Below, one piece after another: positions 48,370 through 59,600 of a stretch of 64,000 bases of DNA. A program made the translations under genes and the position numbers. Every line of letters starts with the position of its first letter. The first letter of the stretch is position 1. Origin of the DNA: Eudorina sp. 2006-703-Eu-15 (lineage: Eukaryota; Chlorophyta; Chlorophyceae; Chlamydomonadales; Volvocaceae); assembly GCA_003117195.1 (NCBI GenBank), contig BDSI01000138.1, positions 62,001-126,000 on the forward strand, given 5' to 3'. The notes beneath the pieces were generated by a model that saw only the letters and a list, made by a program, of their open reading frames with translations, did no database searches and had not been told where the DNA came from.

Positions 48370-48467
48370 CACTCTCCCCCGTATCGGGGGAGAGTGCTTC
48401 GGCGGTCTTTCCATTAGGGCTGGGTTGGCATCGTCGGGCCCAGTCAGATATATACACACACACACGC
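48370..48467 (+). repeat. (CA)n-tailed repeat module, direct copy in duplication B
   Basis: Duplicate of 35880-35992, but with about 11 bp lost around GGGCTGGGTTGGCATCG and a shorter CA tail. Confidence 0.8.
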
Positions 48468-50154
48468 GTCGCTGCCGGCGGCGGAACCATAACTAACTAA
48501 CCGGCACATTTACGCACGCACGGGCGACAGCCGCCGCAAATTGATTGATTGTCGAGCGTCATCAGGAAGCTGATACATACGTCGTCACCGCTTTTTCCGC
48601 AGACGTCAGATTGAGTCAAACTCATGCAATGATCCACCCCCTCTCTTTCTTGTTCATGGACCTACTCCTCCTAGCTACATGTATCAGCTGCTGCGCGCCT
48701 ACATGCTGTTCGTTGACAAGCAACATCGCGTAGCTAGTGATGACGGTCACCATCCCCACCGGCAGACCTGGGGCGCAGATAGGGACCGTCACTTAATTGC
48801 GTTCTGAGGCGACGGTCAACAAGCACGCATAGCAAATCGACGTATATACGTTGATTGCCCGCCCACATACAGGCGTGTGTACTATCTACTGCCTGCGCAG
48901 TGCAATGAAACGAGCTTGTTTGTTTCTTTCTCCAACAGTAGTGATGGACATGCGTGAACAGTTGCTTACGTAGCCACGCAGTAACCACACACACGAAATT
49001 GTACAACTAGAACCATCAACACGACCATCCAACGTCAGACCATGTACCACCGACCGGCAACTAACGAACGGAAATCGACTATATACCGTACAAAGTCATC
49101 CCCGAGCGAGGGAAAGCGTCGTCGTCGGCAGTGCTCGGTTAAGATGAGATAGATAGAGGCGGCAGGCTCGGTCTTGACGGACGACGAGCAACGAACCCAA
49201 CGAATTCTTGCCATATATATGTACCGGTACGTGCCGGTACGTATCGGAGTGACCATCCAAGCAATCAGATGCGAAAAAGGCATATGCGCACATGCGTGTG
49301 TACCTACACACGCACGCACGTTCGTACATGCAAGTGTGCAGGCATGAATACATACATACAGCAGCACGCAACACCAGCCAACGGCGGTCAGGACGACTAA
49401 GGCCGCTTCGTTCGTTCATCATCAGCAGTCTCATGCATTACATGCATACATGGCAACCGCAGATGGACGGCGGATGCTGTACACGCACATACATGCATAC
49501 AGCTAGCACCTGGCAGCACACGCACGAACTTCACAGCAGCAGCACTTTGGATTGCATGCGGGCACGTGCGTACGGAAGTGACACAGGACGTGTATTTGTC
49601 AGTACGATGATAGCTAGGCACGACCCGCTATCTTCGCGTGCCGTATTCGCTTGGGATTCTCGGGAATGAACTTCTCGCTCACTAGCGAGTGATTTACCAG
49701 AACCCAACCCACTACTCTATATCCCCATCCCCATCACCTTCACCTAACACCAACACCATCACCAACACCACACCAACACCACAACCACCAGCCGCAATAC
49801 ATGCCCGACACTCGCTCGCTGTTCGTTCATCACCGGTGCACCGCCGATCGATCAGTCCTGTCTCGACCTTTCGTATACATCGTAGATCTGCCCCTGCAAC
49901 TAATAACTGTAGACAGATGTGTAACGGAATACGAAATGAATTATCCTTGCCACGCACGACCATGCATCCACCGGCGCTCCTGCCTGCTTGCTTGGAGGTA
50001 GCTAGGGTCTCCATACAGACGTGCGTGTACACAGCTGCAGCATCGACCAGCAGCAGCCTGCGCGTGAACATCAGCGCAGTCGTCAGCCCATCGCCCCATC
50101 CAGGCAGATACCGCACACATCCAATCATACATCATGGATGGATCGAGCGCTCCT

Positions 50155-50672
50155 CGCTCCATGCACACCTGCTGCGAGCCTACTCGCGGACTACTTGCGT
50201 GCCCCCGGCGTCAGATAGGCCGCTCCGGCAACGAAGCCGCAAACGATCGAACGGACGGCCCCATCGATCCAATATCAATCAGCGCACACAGTGCGAGCGA
50301 GGAGGACACAAATGAACAAAACCTGCGGCGCGCGGCCGCCGACCGCAACGAACGAACCGCAACCAGCCTGCAGAGACTGCTGCAGTCAGTCTCATGCGTA
50401 CATACCATGCATTTCTGTTCAAGCAGTGCAAGGGAGGCGCGCAAATGCCTGGCTCGCTACCTAGCTAGCTATGGACGTGCTCGCAGTGAGCATGCACTTG
50501 TTCAATGCACATATTCGTTCCATGCCTGCACAGCCGAGTCCGCACCGTGCCGTACACAATTGTTCAATCACTCTCGAAATAAGCATGCAAGTCCACACTC
50601 GATGGAATGCGAAATCACATCACGGCGCTCGCTCCACGCACGTCATCTCCATCACGCACCAGACCACCGACA
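50155..50672. other. Copy B-specific segment of about 520 bp
   Basis: Lies between GAGCGCTCCTC and ATGCGCCACCACGC, which are adjacent in copy A at about 37623. No terminal repeats are visible; a short ATGC homology at the borders suits a deletion in copy A. No gene seen. Confidence 0.7.
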
Positions 50673-51584
50673 TGCGCCACCACGCATTCATCCACACATC
50701 CGCACAGGCACCAAGCAAGCGCCCTGCTGTTCAGCCTAGCTACACACGGGTCATATAGGAGGCAAGCAAAGTCGTCGGTCGACTGGCGGTGCAGAAGGAA
50801 CCAACCTACCAACCAACCACACGGCCTCACCATGCACGTACGGCGGCGCTAAGCAACCGCGTAAATTTAAATACCTCGTCCATTCGGGAATCTTCTGTCG
50901 AGCAAGACATCCAGGAAAAAGCTAGGTGCGGCGCGGAGCGCTCCGCCTAATAATGCCCAGCCAGCAGCGGGGTTTGCTAAAAGCAGCAGGCACACAGCCG
51001 GAGACGGACGGCTCCCCAGCGGCGCCTGCTGCTTGCTATGTATGCTAGGACAAACACCCGCCGTACGGAGCGGGACGCTAACATTGCTAATTGCTACGGG
51101 ACCGACCAAAAATAGTCGGCCGCTTTGGAGAGATTGAGACAAAATTGTGCGTTGTCATCAGCTGCCAGCAGGGTGAAGATTCAGCAAACCCAACGCACGT
51201 ACGTTGGTATGGAAAGCAATCACGTACGCACGGAGATGCCGGACACCCTGTCCATCTGAACACCGATGACCCGGCGTCATCCATCCCGCAGACCGCAGAC
51301 CGCCATATATGTTTACGCACTTCTCTTCCAAGGCAGCCATCCAGGCCACGTACGGGCCGGCACGGACCCCTCTATTTCGTCTTTTCTGCTAGACGGCGTT
51401 TGTTGCCGAAGTGACCTAGGCCCACAGCGAAGCTATGGACGAACTAAATTGCCAGACGACACATACAAGGATAAAAATTTATGCCGTGGGCAAGCGAGCG
51501 AGCGATCGAGACGCGAGATTCGCCCCGACGGCAACGACGACAGGCGGCGGCCCTGGCGGACCCTCGCGCCGCAGCGGATACATT

Positions 51585-53833
51585 TCAAGCGCACGAGTCT
51601 GTCATAGGCACAGAGAAAACAGTAGGCAGCCAGTCCGTGCTGCTCGTCGTCTCCAGCAACCATGAAACGAATTTCTCTTCGTCATCAGTGATGCCGTTGG
51701 ACCCACCATCACCGCTTCCGCCGCCGTTGCTACCCATATTGGCGGCGGCGGCGGCAGCAGCGCAGCCCTTGACGCTGGTGACGTTGTGAAGCAAGCCGCC
51801 TCGGCTGCCCGCCGCCGCAGGCGAAGCCAGGGGCTCATCAATGTCAATATCGAAGCCGCCGTAGAAATCCAGCAGGGTCTTCTCCTCCCGGACTGCGGCA
51901 GCGGCGTAGCCCTGCGACTGCAGACCTTGCGCCTGCGCCGGGAGCAGCAGGGGCTGTGGCGGCGCGGTGGCGGCCGACAGCGGCATCTGCTGCACTGCCT
52001 CCGGTGCCGGCTGCGCCAGCGGGATACCGACCCTGGCGGGTATTGCCAAGTCAGCCACCGCCGAGGCACATTGGGCAGACTGGTAGGGCTGGGGCTGGGG
52101 CTGGAACTGGGGCTGGAACTGGGGCTGGAACTGGCGCTGTGGGTGCTGCGGGTGAGGCCACCAGTTGGTTGGTTTAGTTGGCTGCTCAGCGGCGAACGGC
52201 AGTTGGGGGCAGCCCTCTCGGCCCTGCCACTCTGGCTGGGGCAAGGAGGTGGGCGTCTGGGGGCTGGGGACGGGCTGCACGGAGGCCTGCTGGGCCGCTG
52301 CCCAGGCGGCGGCGCCAGCATTGTCGTACGGGGCAGCCTGCCCCTGCGGGCGCTGCTGCATGTAGTCGCAGCTGCTCTCCATATCGCTGACAGCAGTAGC
52401 AGCAGCAGCAGCCGGAGAAGCCGCAGCAACAGGAGAAGCAACGGGAACGGGAGCAGCAGCAGGCGCGGTTTGGCGGCCGGAGCTGCACCGCGGGGTGGCC
52501 TGCTGGCTGATGAGCCGCGGGTTCAAGGTGCCGAGGCCGCCAGAGGTGCTGCGCACGATAACGGTGGCGGGGCCGGTGGCGGCAGTGGTGCCGCCGAGGT
52601 CCATCAAGTCGGCACGGACGTTTTCGCCATGGCTTTGCGAGGGCGAGCTCGCGGCGCCGTTGCTGCTGCGGACTGTCGTCTGGGTCATGCCGCACCAGGC
52701 AGTCCGGTCTGAGACCGCGGAGACGGTGGTGGTGGTGGTGAAGGTGGGTTTGGGGTTGGCTGCGCGCGGCACGGTGTCCAGCAGGCCGCGCGGGCTAGGG
52801 AAGCCGATGCCGGTAGTGACACAGCGCGATGCCGTCGCCACCGCGGCCATAGCCGGCGGGAGCGGGCTCCACCAGGAGAGGTCGGCGGCCGCTGAGTGGG
52901 CCGATGGAGCTGTGGGCGTGGGCGCCACAACGGCTGGCAGGGACATCGAGGCGGAGATGGGGTCCGGCAGCACAGACACGATGGACACGGGTTGCTGGGT
53001 TAGGGAGCGTTGCAGCAGGTGCGGCTGCGACTGTTGCGGGGCACCCCAAGTCGCGGCGGTGCTGGGGTTAATGGGCCGCGAGGGGATGCCGTAAGTGGTA
53101 GCAGTTGGGGTGACGTCGTTGTCGCCAGGGCCGCTCAACCGGCCCCGCTTGATGACATAGATGCCGAGCGGCTCGGCGAGGAACCGCCGTTTGCGGGCTT
53201 GGGTGCCGATGGCGGTGGTGACGGCTGTGGGCGAGGTGGCGGCGGTCTGGTGCGGTGAGCGGGCGTCGTGGTCCGTCCACAGCAAGTGGTGCGAGCTGGA
53301 TACCTGTATGTCAACGGCCGGCAGGACAGTTCACGCACCAAGCAGCACAAGCGAGCAGGAGGGATACCTTAGGATATACATACAGAGGGTTAACTTCTTA
53401 GGATATAGATTCAGAGGGTTTCGAGTCCAGTAGAGGTTGTATGCGGAGGCTGGCGGGGAGTAGAGGCGCTCTTGGGAGGAAATGTATGTGAAGGGATTCT
53501 TGCACGTCGCAACCCCGGATGTGTCGCGCTCCCGGAATTCGCATTGCGCGTGATACATGCGTCCATTTCCTCATTTATATTTGACCTATTCAAGTCAACT
53601 TGGATTGAATACAAAACAGTGAGACTGCAACGAGGCATCTGGATTTTGAGCCACCAGACTGTAATGAGCGGTTCATCATGGCATTGCTGCCATCGAAAGC
53701 ATCCAGCCATTACCAGTCTTTGTTGTCGTGAAGCACGCAGTGTGGCTCTAACCCAGCCGAAAGGCATGCGCTGCCGCACCTGCGCATAAGCGCTGAAGGC
53801 TCCTTCCCCCGTTGCAACCTGGAAGTCCGCCAT
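51585..53833 (-). CDS. Gene 5: VEPLG-motif paralogue, two exons, about 590 aa
   Basis: Function unknown. Exon 2 is 53303-51585. An in-frame stop lies just upstream of the acceptor (GACATACAG|GTATCC), so another exon must supply the start. The best candidate is 53780-53833: 18 codons, MADFQVATGEGAFSAYAQ, ending CAG|GTGCGG in phase 0, with a 476-nt intron. Residues 55-65 are then RKRRFLAEPLG, aligned with the other members. The body is rich in Ala, Pro, Gln, Ser and Thr and has an 18-bp repeat giving QFQPQFQPQFQP. An acidic-hydrophobic stretch, LLDFYGGFDIDIDEP, lies in the C-terminal quarter, and the C-terminus is DEEKFVSWLLETTSSTDWL plus a short tail. GPVRR and EVWAAAFGEP are absent. The gene starts only about 180 bp beyond segmental duplication copy B. 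A competing open frame overlaps the proposed exon 1, so that exon is less certain than in genes 1 and 2. Confidence 0.75.
52089..52137 (-). repeat. 18-bp tandem repeat encoding QFQPQ in gene 5
   Basis: The plus strand shows about three copies of an 18-bp unit starting GGGGCTGGAACTGG. In gene 5 this reads QFQPQFQPQFQPQPQP. It is in frame and near-perfect, so probably young. Confidence 0.85.
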
Positions 53834-54156
53834 GGTTTTCCTTCTTGAGCACGATTTTGGACAACTTTCAGGAATGCTCGATCAGGCTCGATCCCGTTGA
53901 CTTCGACACCGCAAGAGGTCCCTGTGGGTGCGGCAACAAAACCAAATAAACACTTCGAAACATTGTAATGACGACATGAAGCATACCACCGCTCCCTTAG
54001 GAGCGACCGGCAGAGATTAAGTTTGGCAGGCCCGCTCGACGCACGTTCGTCACACCGCGCACATTGCTTCCAATACCATGCTTGCGTTGAAAGTGTTGCT
54101 TTGCAAAGCAGCTTACCTTCGCCACCTCGAACGTCAACGAAGCAAAGACAGTCCGA
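53710..54156 (-). other. 148-codon open frame without ATG, upstream of and overlapping gene 5 exon 1
   Basis: Open from a TGA at 54157-54159 to a TAA at 53710-53712, in DNA less GC-rich than its neighbours. It includes a Cys/Trp cluster (AWYWKQCARCDERASSG, then LNLCRSLLRERW) and IEPDRAFLKVVQNRAQEGKP. The spacing W-x-Q-C-x2-C recalls zinc-binding domains such as CW, but the rest does not fit well enough to name. It could be an exon of an upstream gene, an old transposon fragment, or an alternative gene 5 leader. It cannot splice in phase to gene 5 exon 2 at the donors I see. Confidence 0.3.
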
Positions 54157-55322
54157 TCACAACCGATGACCAGCAGGAATCTCTTTTGTCTCAATTCCCT
54201 CGTCGTCGCGATCCCCAGTACCATGAGGCACATGGTAGCGTCGAGGACTTTAATGTTTGAGGTTACTGCAGTCCGTACAGTGTTGCCTAATCATCCATAT
54301 CAACATGGTTAAATTTTGATTTTGAAAGAAAAAACTATGTTGTAATTCTCGAAACTAGGATGGCGCAGATTACCACACAAAATTCTTAGCATGCGGGATC
54401 CCGTTCACGTTCCCAGCCGATCCACCGAGCCAGCTAGCTTCCCAGCCGCGCGCATGAGCCGGGCTGGAGGTAGATTTGGCAGTCTCAGTCACAGAGCAAG
54501 TTAGAACATGTAAATGAGGTTAAATATAACTTGACGTTCTGCTACTTTTATATGGTAGGTCAGCAAGGCTCATGGAAAGAGATCCCCAAGCAAGCAACCC
54601 AGCACTTACGTACTGCGGCACGCTGAGGGTTCCGAGAACAGGTACTTCTCAACAATGCATACAATGCATATAAAATTGCAAATGGTGGACATCCTTTACG
54701 CGATCGGCATTCAGGATCTCGATCACGGAGCGCAACGACCGATAATCGATGGCCCACGACGGGGCCAGAAATGTTAGCCTGCTGATGTGTTGACTGGCTG
54801 GGTCCGTCTGGGAGGTATAATGAGCATGCATGGGCGGGATGCACGCAGGGCCGCCTTGCTTGGGGGCCGCCCGCTTTCGCACTCAAGTAATAACTAAGGG
54901 CTCGCTCTCGCAGACTCGCACACAGCCGCCGGCACCTCCGCGAAAGTATATATATGGCCTGCTTACATATCCGTCGGGGGGCGGGAGCGGGCGGGCGACT
55001 GCCCGGCCAAGCAGCACGCAAGTACGTAGGAAATCTTGGCCATGCATGCATACATGTAATACATGCTAGTCGTCGCCTTTGGCGCCGATTTGGCAATAAT
55101 AATGGACGGCCTCGCTCGCGGTAGGTGCATGTGACGCGGCACTTTGGACCGGCCGGAGTACACCGACGCTCGGTTCGGGTCGGGTGGGCACATGCATACA
55201 GCAGCAGCCCAGTACGTCTGTCAGCAGCAGTCGCGGTGGCCGAGCGGGGCACAGCGCACCGCACGTATGTACTGCTGTTCGATGGCGAAGCGAGCTTAAA
55301 TAATTTGGGAGGCCGGTGTGGC

Positions 55323-55385
55323 TATTAAGGATGTTACAGCGGACCCTGCGGGTCATCGTTGACAGCCAACGGCGACAGCCGAGTG
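55323..55385 (-). repeat. Dispersed repeat family, copy 3
   Basis: Minus strand: CTCGGCTGTCGCCGTTGGC, TGTCAACGATGACCCGCAGG, GTCCGCTGTAACATCCTTAA. It is a short copy of the 19185-19320 repeat and faces copy 4 across about 1.2 kb. Confidence 0.7.
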
Positions 55386-56529
55386 GTGTTGGTCTCCCTC
55401 GCTCGGCGGCGGACGGACCCATCCAACGCAGCCACGCGGCGACGCAGCAGGACAAGCAGGTGGTGCGCCGCCTCATTCGTTATTATGAGGCAATCAAGAT
55501 GTACATACAGCAGCGAGCGGCAGGTGAGATAGAGCAAGCACGCGCACAGGGAGGCCTCCTGTATGTGCTGCTGGGTGGCGTATGTCTCACATTCGATGGA
55601 TGGATGGATAGATAGACGGATGGGTGCTTGGCATCCAGCTAGCGCTTGCATCGATGCGTGGGCCCCGCACGCACTCTACTCGCTCCCACGTATATATGTT
55701 CCTGCCTGCGATAGATGCACGGGCGTACATGGCTGCTGGGTTTATATATATCTGCAATTAACACAGCAGGTGAGGGTCGGTAGGTGTGTTTCCCAGCCAC
55801 CAAGCAACCCCCAGCCAGCAGGTGGGTGCGTGGATGGTGGATCAATGGGGAACGAGTTCTTCGTTTGATGCATGGCGTCAAGCAATGCATGCCAGGTAGG
55901 CCCTAACTGCTGCGGCCACAGGCAGGGCGGCTCCATCTATCTATCCAGGCGTGCGTGGGACGGACGGACGAGCGCAGCGAGCGTGTCTATCTACCTTCGT
56001 TGCCCCCGCCCGCCGCGCCCGGATGCGAATGGGCGGAGCGGAGCGCGCGGCGCGGCGCGCTAGCAAGCCGTGAGCCCGTGCGTGCCTGGTCGGCTTCATT
56101 TTGGGGCCGCCTGCGTGCGTGCGTGCGTGCGTGCATGGGCGGGTTCGCACAGCTAGCTGATGGTGATGATGGGTCTATCTCCGCGGTGTATATATGTATG
56201 TGTCGGGCCGTACGCAGGTTGAGATGTATGGCCTGCATGCGTGCAGCCCTGTACCGACGTAGGCCGGGCGGGGTCGCTCTGCCCGCAGGTAGATGGTTAC
56301 GTACGTACGTACGTACATACGTGCGCGTGCGTGGGTTCACGTACGGGCCCCATGTATGAAGCAGCCATCCACGCACATCACATATATAGGGCCGCCCCGA
56401 TGCATGGTTAACTCCCACGCACTGCGTGAGCGGATGTATCCTCGTATGTCCACCTGTGCGGTGCACCAGATAAAGCGGGTGGTTCGTTCCCTGGTAGCTA
56501 GTATGCGTGGGCCCGGGGAGTGTTTCGGT

Positions 56530-56675
56530 GCACTTGTGGAGCCTGTATGTATGTCCGGTGCGCCATTGTGGCGCAAGTTCGTTCGTTTATGCAGTGTATG
56601 GCGAGGAAGCTTCGGCTGTCGCCGATGGCTGTCACCGATGCATGACCCGCCGCGGGGTCCGCCGCTGTCATCATA
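56530..56675 (+). repeat. Dispersed repeat family, copy 4
   Basis: Plus strand: GTGCACTTGTGGAGCCTGTA, TGCAGTGTATGGCGAGGAAG, CTTCGGCTGTCGCCGATGGC, TGTCACCGATGCATGACCCG, CCGCTGTCATCATAAAAT. It is the longest match to copy 1. Confidence 0.75.
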
Positions 56676-59600
56676 AAATCTATCTACGTACGGTAGTTCA
56701 ACATATGCGTGGATAGGTAGATATCTGGACGTTACAAGTTTATGAAATGATGCATTCATTCATATGACGGCCAAACGCACGTTGTATTGTGCCAGGATGA
56801 CATTATCCCCCGCCCCTGGCTCGACTGGATATATATGCCACTGCACCACACCACACGCACCGCACTGCATTATTACACGTACGTACGTGCGTGATTGGGC
56901 GCGCGCGCATGCAGGAGGCAACAAAAAGATGTACGTACGTACGGCGGCGCGCGTGACGGAGTAGATGCTGGATCGATGGCGCTAGCGCTCCTTATGTCCA
57001 AGAACCAACCTGCTGCTGTCGCCTTTCGTTACCCCATCTCCTTCCATCCGTCCGACCTACTCGCAAAGCGCGCGGTGGTGAACTCCGCAGTAGCACGCAG
57101 GCAGGACGCCGTGCGTCCACCAGATAGAACGAAAACGCAACTAACGAACACACCCTCTTGCGTGCATGCCGGCATGGAGCCAACCGTCATCCACGCTTGT
57201 TCGTGCAGCAAGCAACAGCTCGCGCGCTCTCCCACTACTTGTAGGTCATAACCGTAGGTTGATTGATGATGAACCCGCTCTAGCTAGCTACTGAACCCTG
57301 CCTGGAACACTATGCTACGGATAGATGGAGTGCGTGGCCAAAAGCTAACAGATATTTACGTATTGATTGAGCATTCCGCTGCCGGTATCAGCAAGCAAGT
57401 TGTGCAAATGTTCGGCACGACAAGCGTCGTTTCGTCACTGCTGCATCTCCCTGCCTGCGAGCGTGCGTGCGACAAACCCTGGCGTTACTACTACGTACTG
57501 CGCGCGGGCCGAGAGTATGTATTGGCCACATTCAATTCGCCACCCAGCCACGGACCGAAACGCACACAAACATCATAATTTATTAATAATATTATTATTG
57601 TTGCTCCGCTAATTTTCAGAGGACGGTTGAAATAGAATGGTTTCAGCTCTTCATCAGCACGCAGCCGGGCGGGTGAACCCGGCACGCACGCACGCACGTA
57701 CGTACGTTGTGCATTCATCATCGTGCGCGCGTGATGCGGCAGGCAAGAGGCCGGCAACGAGAGCGTGCGCGCGTGATGCGGCAAGCAAGAGGCCGGCAAC
57801 GACACTTCCATCCCCACGCCCATCCCAAAACCATAGCAAGCGGCGGCTGCAAATAACGAACCGTCATCATCAGAAACGAAAACCGTACGTATGCCGTACG
57901 TACGCCGCCGTACGTATGCCGTGCATGTTTGGCGAGCGAGATGGTGCCGGCAGCAGTCAACACAGACAATCGCAGCAATATATACGTACGGATCGATCGA
58001 AGCTTGCATTCACCATAACTACGTAAATCCTACTGCGCTTTACTTGTTCACCAGACACGAAGCTTTGAAAGCTTCGTGCAGGCAGCAGCAGCGAGCCAGG
58101 CCACTAATAAGACGACGTAGCGCCCGTCGCCATGTACGCCATTATCTCTGCGTCGCAACCAACCCATCCATCACGCACCCTCATTCGCGGCAACACGTAC
58201 GGCGCGGCCAACGAAAGGCTTTTGCATTTGTACTGCGTGTGCCCCGCGCGATCGATCGCGCATCCTACCAGCAGCAGATAGAACAGAGATCAGAAAATAA
58301 TGCCGCGCACGCTGGTGGCACAGGCCTCCGCTTCGTTGAGCTCACGAAAAGCAAGGTTTGGACGCCGCCTGCGTGCATGGGCTTGCGTGGCCCCGTACGA
58401 CAGCAGGCAGCAGCAGCACGCAGTCGCCATTGCAGAACGCGCGCGTGACTCATCATCAGTAGTGCATCGATCGTACAGCAGCCAAGCAATCAACTTCAAA
58501 TACAACCGTACGTACATGCACGCATCCGTACGTACACACACACACCCCACGGGCGGGTTGCAATTCTAAACACACACCCCACGCACTACTGCTTCCCGCC
58601 CGCTCATCATTTATCTACTATCTGCATACGTATGTATGTAGGTACGGAGCCATCTAGGACAGATAGAACAGCTACATACGTAGCAGGTGCACCGTCTTCG
58701 GTCACCGTGCACGTGCATGCACGCGCATGCAGTCGCGCGGTGTTCATGTTTCCATTAACAAGCCAGCCACGCAGCAAGCGAGTAAGGATCCCCGCCGGCG
58801 CGCGGAAACGAACAGATGGGCATGGGAGCACATACAAGCACACACGTCGCGGTAGTCGCGGATGGCTGGAGCTGCTGCGGTCACGCACGCCCACACCCGC
58901 CGCGCGTGCATGCATCACGTCAAATAAAATCCGCGTGCGTGGGCAGCACGCAGGCGGCGGGGTTTGGATATGTTATAACGCTCGGCCCAAGCCCGAGGCA
59001 GCAAAAGATAGACGAGGAGCAAATAACACACACAGATACCGCACACAATAATCCGCCCAAAAGTGCGCGCACACGCACGTGCGTATGTACGCGCGCGCGC
59101 TCGACCCGCCCAGCGCGCACGACGACGGGCTTCCACGCATCGCACTACTGATGATATATACGCGCACACTTTCACGCACAAGCAAGCACTGCTGATGATC
59201 TGGGCTGGGCTGGGTGGGTCTTTGCCAAATGCACACAACGCACACCGACGCACGGCACGTCTTCCTGTATGGAGGACACAAACACAAATAAACACGCACC
59301 TAAGCACATACTCACATCCGGGTGGGGTAATAAGACGAACGAACTACGTACTACAAACTACGTACTACGAACGATCGATAACGTATAAGGAAAAACTTCA
59401 CGCACACAGCAGGTGTACTCTATAACAACTGTACGGCAGAAATTGCGGACGAATGCCACACGGGTGCTCGCTGTTCGTACACAGCGCGACGTACGGACTT
59501 TGGACGGACGTGCACGTACGGACGCACGGCTCGCTCGCTCCTCAATCGTACCTTCGTTCCGCCGCTTCGCACTACTACTGACTACTGCTTGATCCGTCGA

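Larger units (their letters stand above)
38784..51407. repeat. Segmental duplication, copy B (12.6 kb)
   Basis: Direct-orientation partner of copy A, carrying gene 4B. It preserves the empty site of the copy A element insertion at 47175-47178. It has its own extras: about 630 bp at 43313-43940, about 520 bp at 50155-50672, about 60 bp near 48570-48630, and a GCAGCCCGC minisatellite at 44311-44357. Confidence 0.97.

Noticed and set aside
19827..51407. Possibility that the A/B repeat is two haplotypes wrongly joined
   Set aside because: The copies lie in tandem with unique flanks and a unique spacer and differ by large structural changes. A haplotype artefact remains possible but is less likely; read depth would settle it.
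55237..55285. tRNA-like A box (TGGCCGAGCGG) followed by GTTCGATGG
   Set aside because: Spacing and B box are poor, and no cloverleaf stems pair. Not a tRNA.
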